64,000 nt of DNA. It comes from Deltaproteobacteria bacterium. GTDB taxonomy: Bacteria; Myxococcota_A; UBA9160; UBA6930. The stretch spans positions 1-64,000 of the forward strand of contig JAJDAQ010000059.1 in assembly GCA_029261815.1 (NCBI GenBank), written 5' to 3'. The translations under genes were made by a program, and so were the position numbers. The notes under the pieces are model-generated. The model had not been told where the DNA came from. It ran no database searches and saw only the letters and a list, made by a program, of their open reading frames with translations. This document shows positions 26,339 through 34,797 of this stretch, one piece after another; the first letter of the stretch is position 1, and each line of letters begins with the position of its first letter.

Positions 26339-26631
26339 TGCGCTGTCTCCTCGCGCTGGTCTCCGCAATCAGTGCGGATCCACTGAGCTTTTTTGCAAAG
26401 GGCGTGCCGACTCGTCCACGACGGGTCTCGAGCCGGTCGCAACCGCTCCGCAGCGAAGTGGCATCGCAGGGTCGCCCGGGTGCGCGGCCGCTGCGCACGC
26501 CGCGCTGGCCGGGTGCGGATTCCCGCGCTCCGACATCGAGCCAAGAGCCGACCGGGCACGGCGTTAGGTGCCCCTCGATGCTGGCCAGATGCTGCCAAGC
26601 CCCCGTCTTTGCGAAGCTTTTCGATCTAGCG
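26339..26631 (-). promoter_or_regulatory. Structured 5' leader of the Pup-proteasome operon
   Basis: About 290 nt lie between the promoter and the arc start with no reading frame I would call a gene. The RNA can form a composite hairpin (26574-26580 with 26534-26540, then 26568-26573 with 26554-26559, 8-nt loop), a GTGCGC/GCGCAC stem at 26480-26498, and a 6-bp stem with a 5-nt loop at 26362-26378 just before the Shine-Dalgarno. This suggests post-transcriptional control, but I recognise no known riboswitch class. Confidence 0.5.
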
Positions 26632-26660
26632 AGGGTAGGCAGGGCCATTCGGGGTGTCAA
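26632..26660 (-). promoter_or_regulatory. Sigma-70-type promoter of the Pup-proteasome operon
   Basis: On the minus strand a perfect TTGACA (26655-26660) is followed by 17 bp and TACCCT (26632-26637). Expected start near 26625. It is the best -35/-10 pair seen upstream of arc and predicts a leader of roughly 290 nt. Confidence 0.65.
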
Positions 26661-26937
26661 CGCTTCACCGACTCGCAAGCACTCCCGCAACTGGCCGAAA
26701 TCGCACCTGATCTGGCCACTGGGGAACGCCTGCGCGGGACCTGCGTGCATTTCTGGCACGCGCCGTGAAAGTTGCCGGTGGGGTGCCGCCTCGTGGTGCG
26801 AAGCTGCCTGGAAGCTGCCGGAAATCTGACACGGTGTCGGCGATACGGCGGCCCCGATCGTGCCAAGGCCGCTATGCGGCAGATTGCGCGGCATGCAAGT
26901 CATGGAAGCCGGCTTCACCTATCCGCCCCTTCGCCCC
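26661..26937. other. Non-coding gap between lolA and the arc promoter
   Basis: About 280 bp without a supportable gene. It holds an 11-bp tandem repeat (GAAGCTGCCTG at 26800-26810 and GAAGCTGCCGG after it) and a perfect 12-bp palindrome GAAGCCGGCTTC (26905-26916) about 21 bp past the lolA stop. The palindrome could help end the lolA transcript. Confidence 0.5.
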
Positions 26938-27654
26938 TCATTGACCGAGCCTCAGAACGCGTTCATCGGGCCCCGGCACGTAGGTGAACTGCTCATGAGA
27001 CGGACCCTGGTTCGTCAGCAGCGAATCCAGGCGAACCTCGGTGCGGTTGCCCAGCAGATCCTCAAGTACGGTCGCTCGCAGGTCGCCGGTCGCCGCATCG
27101 GTCTCGAGTTCGACGTAGACGTAGGTCGCATCTTCCTTGGGGCGCAGCCGCAGGTGGACGACTGGAGAACCACAATCTCGCGCCGTCACCTCGAAGCTGT
27201 CGGCGAGACGCCCCTCGCCCAGCAGGAAGTGGATCGCAGAGCCCGAGAGAAAGCCTGCGTCGACCTGGAGCACCTGCACTTCCTTGAACTCCGGATCGAC
27301 CATCCAGAGTGTCGAGCCATCACTGACGACAATCGAAGGCTCGGGCGATTCGTAGGTCCAACGCATCTTGCCCGGCTTGGCGAACACCACCGTGCCCGAA
27401 GAGAGCTGGGGCGTCCCCAACGCCGCACTCTCGGAGCGCTGCGTGAAATTCGCGGCGAGGTCCTGGACCCCGTCATATCGCGCTTGGACGCGCGCCGTCA
27501 TCTCCGCCGCACACGACGTTTCGGCACTGGCCTCAGGCACCAGCACCGGGACTTCGCCCGTACCCCCGGCTGCAGCATGCGCAGCCAGCGTCCACGCGAA
27601 CCCAAGGGCCGCAGCCACGCTGGCCGTGCGACTAGACACTTCCGATGTCGCCAT
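26938..27654 (-). CDS. lolA: Outer-membrane lipoprotein carrier protein
   Basis: About 238 residues: a signal peptide (SVAAALGFAWTLAAHAAA), then the LolA half-barrel. Family features: the N-terminal helix with DLAANFTQ, FAKPGKMRWTYESPEPSIVVSDGSTLW in sense, and the C-terminal GNRTEVRLDSL strand. It ferries lipoproteins from the inner membrane to LolB. The start overlaps the ftsK 3' end by 23 bp; GTG at 27639 is an alternative. ftsK-lolA adjacency is common in proteobacteria. Confidence 0.88.
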   Translation of the reverse strand: MATSEVSSRTASVAAALGFAWTLAAHAAAGGTGEVPVLVPEASAETSCAAEMTARVQARYDGVQDLAANFTQRSESAALGTPQLSSGTVVFAKPGKMRWTYESPEPSIVVSDGSTLWMVDPEFKEVQVLQVDAGFLSGSAIHFLLGEGRLADSFEVTARDCGSPVVHLRLRPKEDATYVYVELETDAATGDLRATVLEDLLGNRTEVRLDSLLTNQGPSHEQFTYVPGPDERVLRLGQ

Positions 27655-30100
27655 CCGCGTGCACCGCCTGCACAAAGACTTCGCGCTGCTTCGATCCGAT
27701 CTGGGGGCCGACGATGCCCTCGTTCTCCATCTGCTCGATCATGCGCGCCGCTCGGTTGTAGCCGACCTTGAGCCTCCGTTGGATGTAGGAGATCGACGCA
27801 TTGCGTGTCTCTGCCACGATCTGCACGGCGAGGTCGTAGTGCTCGTCCGTATCCTCGGGGCGCAGTTCGTGCGCCTCTCCTTCCTCTCGCAGTCGCGTCA
27901 GTTCTTCGTCGAACTGGGGCTTGCCTTGCGTGCGCAGGTACTCGACGAGCGTCGCCACTTCGCGCTCGGTCACGAAGGAGCCGTGTGCGCGCTGCAACTT
28001 CGAAGTGCCCGGCGGTAGGAACAGCATGTCGCCCATGCCAAGCAACGTATCGGCGCCGCCTTGATCGAGGATCGTCCGGGAGTCTGTGCGGGACGAGACC
28101 TGAAACGAAATTCGCGCCGGAAAATTCGCCTTGATGATGCCCGTCAGGACATCGACGGAAGGTCGCTGTGTCGCCAGGACGAGGTGGATTCCCGCTGCAC
28201 GCGCCATCTGCGCGAGCCGTTGGAGACTCTCTTCCACGTCGCGTGCGGAAACCAGCATCAAGTCCGCGAGTTCGTCGATGACCACGACGATGTAGGGGAT
28301 GCGCTGGAACTCGACCTCTTCACCTTGCGCTTCGCCCGGCTTCGGCTTGAGGAAGAACGTCTTGTCCCCTTCCGCAAGCGCCTCGTCGACCCGGGTGTTG
28401 TACTGCGAGATGTTCCGCACACCGAGCGCGGCCATTCGCTGGTAGCGCTCTTCCATCTTGATCACGATTCCCTGAAGCGCTGCGGCCGCTCGTTTGGGAT
28501 TCGTCACGACGTCGGCAATCAGGTGCGGAACGCCTTCGTAGATCGACAGCTCGAGCAGCTTGGGATCCACCAGCAGGAGCTTCACTTCGTCCGGCGTCGC
28601 ACGGCATAGGATCGAGCACAAGAGCGAGTTCAGGAACACGCTCTTGCCCGTCCCGGTCGCGCCGGCCACGAGCAGGTGCGGCATTGTCGTGAGATCCGCT
28701 TCGAGCGGATTGCCAAAGATGTCCTTACCGAGTGCCAAGGTCAGCTTGGACGCACTGGCGCGGAAATTCTTCGATTCGAGCAGATCGCGGATATAGACGA
28801 CTTCTCGATCCGGGTTCGGCACTTCGATGCCGACCACGCTCTTTCCCGGGATCGGTGCAATGATGCGGATCGACAACGCGCGCAATGCCAACGCCAGGTC
28901 GTCCGACAGATTCGTGATCTTGTTGACCTTGACGCCGGGCGCAGGCTCGAACTCGTACATCGTGATGACCGGACCGGGGTGGACGGTCACGACACGGCCG
29001 GCGACTCCGAAGTCGGCCAGCTTCTTCTCCAGGATGCGAGAGTTCATGATGAGGCTCTCGCGGTCGTACTTGCGGGCACCCTCGGGCGCCGGCTGGAAGA
29101 TCGCACCGACGTCGGGAGGCGTATACGGCCCGGTCGACGTGTTCTCGCTGAACAGGAAGGTCTCCTGCTCAGGCTCGGGCGCACGCTCGGTCGAATGGTC
29201 GACGATGTCGGGCGCTCCACCCTTTCGCAGCTTTGGCAGGACCTTGGCGACCTTGGTCTTCATGGTCTTCTCAGCGGGCTCTCCAGCGATCGCGACGGGC
29301 TCGACCTGGACGTCCTCGTCTTCCTGCCGAGTGGCTGCCGCGACTCGGCGACGGCGAGCGCGCTGCTCGCGCCAGACCGTGAAAGATGCCGTCGATTGTT
29401 CGAACTGCTCGCGGAGGCTGACCGCCGCGCCGCGTAGTGCGTCCCACCCTTGAGTGACCACACGCCCGACGGCGCGACTGGCCGCAGCGACGCCACCAGC
29501 GAGTACGCCAAGAGCCGTTCCCGGCGCCACGCCGAAGAGGCCAAGCACGCCGACCCCGAGTGCCAGCGCATTCAACAGGAGCGCGCCGGGGCCGGACACG
29601 AGCATCTGCTCGACGCCAGCGAGCGACGTCCCGAGACGGCCCCCGTGCGCCCACGCGAAGCGACCGGGCGCCAGCGACTCGAGAAGCGCCGGCATCGTGG
29701 AAAGACTCAAGAGGACGAGGACAACGCCGACCCAGAAGCGCGGCGGGAATGTCAGTCGACCGCGCGCAAGGAGCTGCGCTCCCAGAAAGACCGCGCCCCC
29801 TGCCGGCACCAGAGCGCCGAACCCGCCAACCGTGCGGACGAGGGACGAAGCAATGGAAGCGCCTGCGACACCGGCCGCATTGGAGACCGGCTCCCAGACC
29901 CACGCGGGGTCCTCGGGCGCGTAGCTCCACAGGGCGAGCCCCGAAAGCAATCCGAGCGCGATCAGTACGAGGCCCGCGACTTCCTGAGCCGCCGCCCCCG
30001 GCCCATGGTCGAACCACGACGCTCCGCCCGCGTTTTTCGCGCGTGCACCGCCCCGCTGCCCACTCACAGTGGAGCGGGCCTTTCCCTGCTTCTTGGCCAT
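27632..30100 (-). CDS. ftsK: DNA translocase FtsK/SpoIIIE
   Basis: 822 residues. Four N-terminal membrane segments (to about residue 185), a short acidic linker and the motor domain: Walker A LVAGATGTGKSVFLNSLL, Walker B YIVVVIDELADLML, and the RPSVDVLTGIIKANFPARI region. The C-terminal winged-helix gamma domain (YDLAVQIVAETRNASISYIQRR, then GYNRAARMIEQME) reads KOPS-type sites. It pumps chromosome ends across the septum and activates XerCD. The ATG at 30100 has GAGGGA 9 nt upstream and gives the MAKKQGK start. Confidence 0.95.
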   Translation of the reverse strand: MAKKQGKARSTVSGQRGGARAKNAGGASWFDHGPGAAAQEVAGLVLIALGLLSGLALWSYAPEDPAWVWEPVSNAAGVAGASIASSLVRTVGGFGALVPAGGAVFLGAQLLARGRLTFPPRFWVGVVLVLLSLSTMPALLESLAPGRFAWAHGGRLGTSLAGVEQMLVSGPGALLLNALALGVGVLGLFGVAPGTALGVLAGGVAAASRAVGRVVTQGWDALRGAAVSLREQFEQSTASFTVWREQRARRRRVAAATRQEDEDVQVEPVAIAGEPAEKTMKTKVAKVLPKLRKGGAPDIVDHSTERAPEPEQETFLFSENTSTGPYTPPDVGAIFQPAPEGARKYDRESLIMNSRILEKKLADFGVAGRVVTVHPGPVITMYEFEPAPGVKVNKITNLSDDLALALRALSIRIIAPIPGKSVVGIEVPNPDREVVYIRDLLESKNFRASASKLTLALGKDIFGNPLEADLTTMPHLLVAGATGTGKSVFLNSLLCSILCRATPDEVKLLLVDPKLLELSIYEGVPHLIADVVTNPKRAAAALQGIVIKMEERYQRMAALGVRNISQYNTRVDEALAEGDKTFFLKPKPGEAQGEEVEFQRIPYIVVVIDELADLMLVSARDVEESLQRLAQMARAAGIHLVLATQRPSVDVLTGIIKANFPARISFQVSSRTDSRTILDQGGADTLLGMGDMLFLPPGTSKLQRAHGSFVTEREVATLVEYLRTQGKPQFDEELTRLREEGEAHELRPEDTDEHYDLAVQIVAETRNASISYIQRRLKVGYNRAARMIEQMENEGIVGPQIGSKQREVFVQAVHADGDIGSV

Positions 30101-30194
30101 GTGGCTGCGTCCCTCACCCCTGAGCGACAGGCAATAGAGCGAGCGTACCGGGCCGGGCTTCCGCCCGTCAACTTCAGAACGCAGCCGAGAAGCG

Positions 30195-30953
30195 CTAGCT
30201 CGCCGATCCCGGAGCCGAAGAACGGGACCGTTCTTGTGTGGCTTCCGGCCGATCCTGGTAGGTCCAGTCAAATCCGGCCTCGATCGCGACCCGGACCTGG
30301 TCCTTGAGGGTCTGGCGATCGGCCACGGTCAGACCCGCGGTCAGGATCGGCTCGCCGAAAGTGACCTTCATGCGGCCGCTTTCGACCCGGAGCGAGTGTT
30401 TCGGCGTGAGCCGCATGCTGCCCGAGACGGTGGCCGGGATGATGGGCACACCGGCCTCGATGGCGAGATGGAAGCCCCCGCTCTTGAACTCCTTGAGGTG
30501 ACCGTCCTGGCTCCGCGTGCCTTCCGGGAAAATGATCACGTTCACGCCGTTGCGGACCCGCTCAGCAGCCGCCCTGAGGCTCGCCACCGACTTCGTCCGG
30601 TTGCCTCGGTCGATCATGATCTGGTCCGATAGCGCCAGTACCCAGCCGAAGAATGGCACCCACTGAAGCTCTCGCTTGGCCACGAAACGCCAGGAATGGG
30701 GGAAGGCCAGGATGATGGCGCCGATATCCAGCGTGCTCTGGTGGTTGGCCATCAGCACGATGGGCTGATCAGGGTCGAGGTTCTCGAGGCCCTCGATGTC
30801 GATCTCCAGACCGCACGTCTTGTAGATCCAGCCGACCCACTGGCGCCCGACCCAGACGACGAGCTCGCCGTCGTACAGCGCAAGGATGCACCCGACGACC
30901 CCCCAGAAGATCGTGTAGAGCACGATGAACATGTACCGGATGACGTAGATCAT
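30195..30953 (-). CDS. plsC: 1-acyl-sn-glycerol-3-phosphate acyltransferase
   Basis: 252 residues with one or two N-terminal membrane helices. The acyltransferase block I NHQSTLD (HX4D), block II region VPFFGWVLALSDQIMIDR, block III FPEGTRSQDG and block IV VPIIPATVSGS are all present. It makes phosphatidic acid at the inner membrane. A TAGGAT box lies 12 nt before the ATG, so a very short leader is possible. Divergent from ssb and followed by ftsK and lolA. Confidence 0.92.
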   Translation of the reverse strand: MIYVIRYMFIVLYTIFWGVVGCILALYDGELVVWVGRQWVGWIYKTCGLEIDIEGLENLDPDQPIVLMANHQSTLDIGAIILAFPHSWRFVAKRELQWVPFFGWVLALSDQIMIDRGNRTKSVASLRAAAERVRNGVNVIIFPEGTRSQDGHLKEFKSGGFHLAIEAGVPIIPATVSGSMRLTPKHSLRVESGRMKVTFGEPILTAGLTVADRQTLKDQVRVAIEAGFDWTYQDRPEATQERSRSSAPGSAS

Positions 30954-31002
30954 GCGCTTCGGGGAATCCTAGCTTGACGCGTGCATTCAGGCCCCCGACC
31001 AT

Positions 31003-31019
31003 GGAGGGACTCACCCTCC
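31003..31019 (+). promoter_or_regulatory. Hairpin in the ssb leader
   Basis: GGAGGG-ACTCA-CCCTCC sits just before GGAGTG, the likely ribosome-binding site of ssb. It could limit access to the site. A TTGACG at 30974 may be the -35 of the ssb promoter; the -10 is unclear. Confidence 0.35.
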
Positions 31020-31040
31020 ACCGACGGAGTGACCCCCATC

Positions 31041-31502
31041 ATGGCAGGCGTCAACAAGGCAATTCTCATCGGAAATCTGGGGCGTGACCCCGAGCTTCGG
31101 TACACGGCGAGCGGACAGCCCGTAGCCAACTTCTCGATCGCGACGACCGAGAGTTGGAACAAGAAGGACGGCACAGGCCGCGAGGAAAAGACCGAGTGGC
31201 ATCGCATCGTCGCATGGGGACGGACCGCGGAGCTGTGCGCCCAGTACCTGGCGAAGGGTCGCACGGTCTACGTCGAAGGCCGGCTCCAGACCCGCGAGTG
31301 GGAGAACCGCGACGGGCAGAAACAGCGCACAACCGAGGTCGTAGCGAACACCGTGCAGTTCATCGGTGGGCGCGGCGGCTCGGGAGGTGGCGGTGGCGAC
31401 CACGCCGGCGGCAGCTCGAGCGGTGGCGGCGGTGGCAGCGAACCGAGCGGCGGATTCGATCCCGGCGCCCAGGAACCGCCGCCGGACGACATCCCCTTCT
31501 AG
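31041..31502 (+). CDS. ssb: Single-stranded DNA-binding protein
   Basis: 153 residues. The N-terminal OB fold has [30 protein letters not shown] and [13 protein letters not shown] Gly/Ser-rich linker follows from about residue 113, and the acidic tip DDIPF binds partner proteins. I chose the ATG because the OB fold begins there; the in-frame GTG 12 nt upstream is an alternative. Divergent from plsC. Confidence 0.95.
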   Translation: MAGVNKAILIGNLGRDPELRYTASGQPVANFSIATTESWNKKDGTGREEKTEWHRIVAWGRTAELCAQYLAKGRTVYVEGRLQTREWENRDGQKQRTTEVVANTVQFIGGRGGSGGGGGDHAGGSSSGGGGGSEPSGGFDPGAQEPPPDDIPF

Positions 31503-31520
31503 CGGACGTCGGACGCGACC

Positions 31521-31892
31521 CTACTCGTCCGTGGCCTGCTTCATTCGCAGGTCGCGCACGAGCGCGTCGATGGCCTGACGTGCAGAAGCGTCGAGCTTCT
31601 CGAACTCGATCCCCATCCCCCCCACCGAATCGGCGGTGGCGGGTTCGATCCGAACGACGCGACCGCGCGCCTGGACCGGGGTCTCGCTTTCCGGCAGCGA
31701 GAACTGCAGCACCACGACCTCGTCGAGGTCGAGCACATTCTCGGTCTCCACGAACAAGCCGCCCTCGTTGACGTTGCGAGTGAACTCGGAGAAGAGCGCA
31801 TCGACGGTTCCGTAGTGGATCCGTACGCGCGCGGGTGCACGGAGACTGCGGCGTCGCTCGACCGACGTTTCGATTTCGGGCGCATGGGCCAT
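31521..31892 (-). CDS. Single-domain PilZ cyclic-di-GMP receptor
   Basis: 123 residues comprising one PilZ domain. The RxxxR-type motif RRRSLRAPAR opens it and NVNEGGLFVET supplies the (D/N)xSxxG-like second motif. GMGIEFEKLDASARQAIDALV ends the fold as in the PilZ subgroup common in Deltaproteobacteria. It probably responds to cyclic di-GMP made by GGDEF proteins such as those in this window; its target is unknown. Separated from radC by 43 bp on the same strand. Confidence 0.85.
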   Translation of the reverse strand: MAHAPEIETSVERRRSLRAPARVRIHYGTVDALFSEFTRNVNEGGLFVETENVLDLDEVVVLQFSLPESETPVQARGRVVRIEPATADSVGGMGIEFEKLDASARQAIDALVRDLRMKQATDE

Positions 31893-31935
31893 GGAGGATC
31901 CATCGGATGCCGTGGCCTTGGACTTGAATCTGCGC

Positions 31936-32628
31936 TCAATGCCCCCAGTCGCCCGCCTCGCGCAGGCTTACAAACCCTCCATCGGCGACGATGACATGAT
32001 CCAGGATGGGGATTCCGAGGAGCTCGCCCGCTTCGATCAATCGCTTCGTCAACGCCCGGTCCTCGTCACTTGGGCTCGGATCGCCACTCGGGTGGTTGTG
32101 CACCACGACGAGCGCGGCCGCCGATTCCCGCAGCGCCGGCGCAAAGACCTCACGCGGGTGAACCAGACTGGCAGTGAGTGTGCCACGCGAAAGCAGCACG
32201 CAGCGTCGCACCCGATGCCGCGCGTCCAACAGGATCGCGTGAAACTCCTCCACCCGGGCGTGCGCCAGCCGGGGCCGGAAGTGCGCTTCCACATCGGCCG
32301 GATGCCGGATCGCGACGCCGGGCTCGAGTCGCCGGTAAGCGCTGCGCCGGCCCAACTCGAGGGCGGCACAAACGCGCGCGGCTTTCGCGGGTCCGATCCC
32401 AGCGCGACCACTGAGTTCGTCGGGGGACGCTTGGGACAGTGCATGGATGCCGCCCCCCAGGAGCGTCTTTGCCAGCGCGCGGACGGGCTGGCCACGCACC
32501 CCAGCACCGAGAACAACGGCGAGCAACGCTTCGTCGCTCAACGCCTCGGCCCCGACGGCGCGCAAACGCTCCCGCGGACCATCAGCGACGACGACCTTCG
32601 ACAGAGGGATCCGTGCCAACGAGCACAC
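31936..32628 (-). CDS. radC: RadC family JAB/MPN protein
   Basis: 230 residues. An N-terminal helix-hairpin-helix region (GRAGIGPAKAARV) is followed by a JAMM metal-binding domain with VVHNHPSGDPSPSDED, the family signature, and a preceding Glu in VEEFHAILLD. The name comes from an old repair phenotype; the true role is uncertain. GTG start at 32628, with a TTG 9 nt on also possible. Confidence 0.9.
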   Translation of the reverse strand: MCSLARIPLSKVVVADGPRERLRAVGAEALSDEALLAVVLGAGVRGQPVRALAKTLLGGGIHALSQASPDELSGRAGIGPAKAARVCAALELGRRSAYRRLEPGVAIRHPADVEAHFRPRLAHARVEEFHAILLDARHRVRRCVLLSRGTLTASLVHPREVFAPALRESAAALVVVHNHPSGDPSPSDEDRALTKRLIEAGELLGIPILDHVIVADGGFVSLREAGDWGH

Positions 32629-32692
32629 CTGTTCGGGACCGTGGGGCGGGGATCCAGACTACCGGAAGCGAGAAGGCCGCGCAGGTGCGGGC

Positions 32693-33484
32693 CTAACGTT
32701 GGACCTGGACGGCGACCTGCTCGAAATGGGGGGCGAGCTGTTGTGCGCGTGGGTCGCGGTTTCGGCGCAGCCCGTCTGCCACCTGGGCCGCAGAACCACT
32801 ATGGACGGCGAAGCGGGACAGATCTCCCAGCCAACGCGGGCGCGCTGCGACCGGCACTTGATCGGCCTCGAGCACGAATGCCGGCGGATCGGCCACGGCC
32901 AGACCCAACAACCAGGAGTGCCAGGCCGCACAAGCCTCCGAACCGGGCTGGCGCAGACAGCGCGTACGCAACGAAGTACCAGCACCCACGGTTGTCGGAG
33001 CGGACGGTACGTTGGCCGCGATCGAGCGAAGCGGCAAGGGCACCGCCGCACGGCCCGGATCCGCATCCGCTTCACGCGGCTGAAGTTCGGCGAGTTGGGC
33101 CGACGCCGCCAACGGCGCGTCAGCGGCCCATGGCGCCCGGACCTCGATCTCGACCGATTGAACCACCAGCACGAGTACTGCGGCGGCCGCCGCAGTCGCG
33201 AGCGGCGCAGCCCAGGCAACGCTCGAAGCGGCCCGAAGGCGCGCAGGCCAGGGAGAACGACCCTCGCCCGCTTCGATCCGCCGCATCACGTTCGCTGCGA
33301 GATCCGAGGGCGGTTCGTCCACGTCGAGGTTGCGTAACACGAGCACGGTGCGCTCGAGGGCTGCGAGTTCCTCGCGACAAGCGGGGCACCGGTCGAGGTG
33401 ACCTTCGACGCGCTTCAGGGTCCGCACCGGTAAGCGGTCTTCCATGAATGCGGTGAGCTGGCGGCGCACGGAATCGTGGTTCAT
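32693..33484 (-). CDS. Zinc-finger anti-sigma factor
   Basis: 263 residues. The N-terminal cytoplasmic domain has the ZAS motif HLDRCPACREEL (Hx3Cx2C) that binds and restrains an ECF sigma factor. A transmembrane helix follows (SVAWAAPLATAAAAAVLVLVV), then a periplasmic region of about 150 residues without a recognised sensor. The ATG at 33484 overlaps the stop of the sigma gene (ATGA), so the pair is made in balance. Confidence 0.88.
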   Translation of the reverse strand: MNHDSVRRQLTAFMEDRLPVRTLKRVEGHLDRCPACREELAALERTVLVLRNLDVDEPPSDLAANVMRRIEAGEGRSPWPARLRAASSVAWAAPLATAAAAAVLVLVVQSVEIEVRAPWAADAPLAASAQLAELQPREADADPGRAAVPLPLRSIAANVPSAPTTVGAGTSLRTRCLRQPGSEACAAWHSWLLGLAVADPPAFVLEADQVPVAARPRWLGDLSRFAVHSGSAAQVADGLRRNRDPRAQQLAPHFEQVAVQVQR

Positions 33485-34134
33485 GCCAGGCCCTCGCCAC
33501 GTTGCACGAGGTCCGCGAGCTGCTCGCGCAAAGCCCGCCGCGCACGGTGGATACGCGATTTCACGGTGCCCTCGGCGACCTGAAGCACGTCGGCAATCTC
33601 GGAGTAGGCCAGACCCTCGAGGTCGTAGAGGATGATCGGAGCCCGCAGGTTCTTGGGGAGTGCCAGGATCTCGCGCTGGACGCGCTGGCGGATCTCGTCT
33701 CCGGCGGTCACCTGCTCCGGTCCAACGGGTCCTTGAGGCGTCGCCTCGCCGACGGCCTGCTGGAGGGCGAGGGCTTCCATATGGGCGCGACGGCGCCCGA
33801 GGGTACGGCGCCGATTCAGCGCCGCATTCACGGCGACGCGGTAGACGAAGGTCGAGAAGCGGGCCTCCCGGCGAAAGCGGTGGCCGTGGCGATGCAGGTT
33901 CAGAAAGGTGTCCTGCGCCGCATCCTCGGCTTCCTCTCGGCTCCCGAGCATGCGCAGCAGCAAGCCGAAGACCCGCCGCTCGTGGCGCTTCACGAGCTGG
34001 GCGAATGCATCGGCATCGCCGTCCCGCCAACGATCAACCAGTTCGAGGTCGGGATCGAGGGTGGGCGCATCCGGTGTTACGTCGGTGCGGGAGAGAGAAT
34101 GAGTCGGAATGAGCGGTTGGGTCACGAATGCCAC
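33481..34134 (-). CDS. RpoE-type ECF sigma factor
   Basis: About 217 residues from a GTG at 34134; the exact start is uncertain because no good Shine-Dalgarno is visible, and GTG at 34125 is an alternative. Sigma region 2 spans FAQLVKRHERRVFGLLLRML to ARFSTFVYRVAVNAALNRRR; region 4 spans LRAPIILYDLEGLAYSEIADVLQVAEGTVKSRIHRARR in sense. Region 3 is absent, as in all ECF factors. A GAACC-(16 bp)-CGTAC sequence about 80 bp upstream resembles an ECF-dependent promoter and may mean autoregulation. Regulon unknown. Confidence 0.88.
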   Translation of the reverse strand: MAFVTQPLIPTHSLSRTDVTPDAPTLDPDLELVDRWRDGDADAFAQLVKRHERRVFGLLLRMLGSREEAEDAAQDTFLNLHRHGHRFRREARFSTFVYRVAVNAALNRRRTLGRRRAHMEALALQQAVGEATPQGPVGPEQVTAGDEIRQRVQREILALPKNLRAPIILYDLEGLAYSEIADVLQVAEGTVKSRIHRARRALREQLADLVQRGEGLA

Positions 34135-34290
34135 GCCGGAAAGGACACCGGCTCTCCCGTTCGGTTCCCAGGGCGGCGGGATCCGGATGATTTTTCTGGT
34201 CCAGGGTACGTGGCGGAGCCACGATCGGTTCGCCGCACGTGGAGCGCGGACGGGCTCCAATTGGACGCCAGCCGGGCCCAAAAACTTCGA

Positions 34291-34797
34291 TCAGCCCGTT
34301 TCACCCGGGCGCTCCCAGACTCCGCTCTTCCCCCCTGTCTTGCTCACGAGTCGCACGTCCGAGACGGTCATGCCGCGATCGATCGCCTTGCACATGTCGT
34401 AGATCGTCAGGCCGGCCGCTGCGACGGCCACGAGCGCCTCCATTTCGACGCCCGTCCGCGCGTGTGCCCGGACGATCCCTTCGACCTTCACGCAAGGACC
34501 CTCCGGATCTGGCTCGAGGACGACCTCGATCGACTCTACCGGGAGCGGATGGCAGAGGGGGATCCACTGATCCGTTCGCTTCGAAGCCTGGATCCCCGCG
34601 ATTCGGGCGGTTCCGAAGACATCGCCTTTCGGGGTCCGGCCTTGGGTGATCGCGGCCAGGGTCTCAGCCGCCATATGGACCTCGCAACGCGCGACGCAGA
34701 TCCGCTCGGTGACGGCTTTCTGGCCGACGTCGACCATTCGCGCTCGGCCCTGGGCATCGAGATGGGTCAGGCCGTCAGGATCGGGAGCATTGGTCAT
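34291..34797 (-). CDS. moaC: Cyclic pyranopterin monophosphate synthase
   Basis: 168 residues; second step of molybdopterin synthesis. MoaC motifs: LDAQGRARMVDVGQK, the active-site IQASKRTDQWIPLCHPLP, and GVEMEALVAVAAAGLTIYDMCKAIDR. The ATG at 34797 overlaps the stop of the hydrolase gene (ATGA). No other moa genes are in view. Confidence 0.95.
   Translation of the reverse strand: MTNAPDPDGLTHLDAQGRARMVDVGQKAVTERICVARCEVHMAAETLAAITQGRTPKGDVFGTARIAGIQASKRTDQWIPLCHPLPVESIEVVLEPDPEGPCVKVEGIVRAHARTGVEMEALVAVAAAGLTIYDMCKAIDRGMTVSDVRLVSKTGGKSGVWERPGETG

Noticed and set aside
26370-26395. Plus-strand intrinsic terminator (CAGTG stem followed by TTTTTT)
   Set aside because: The stem is only 5 bp and no plus-strand gene or promoter lies upstream. 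The same bases form part of the arc leader on the other strand.
26400-26460. tRNA-like T-arm (GGCTCGAGACC) in the arc leader
   Set aside because: The loop lacks the TTC and no acceptor or anticodon arms can be built around it.
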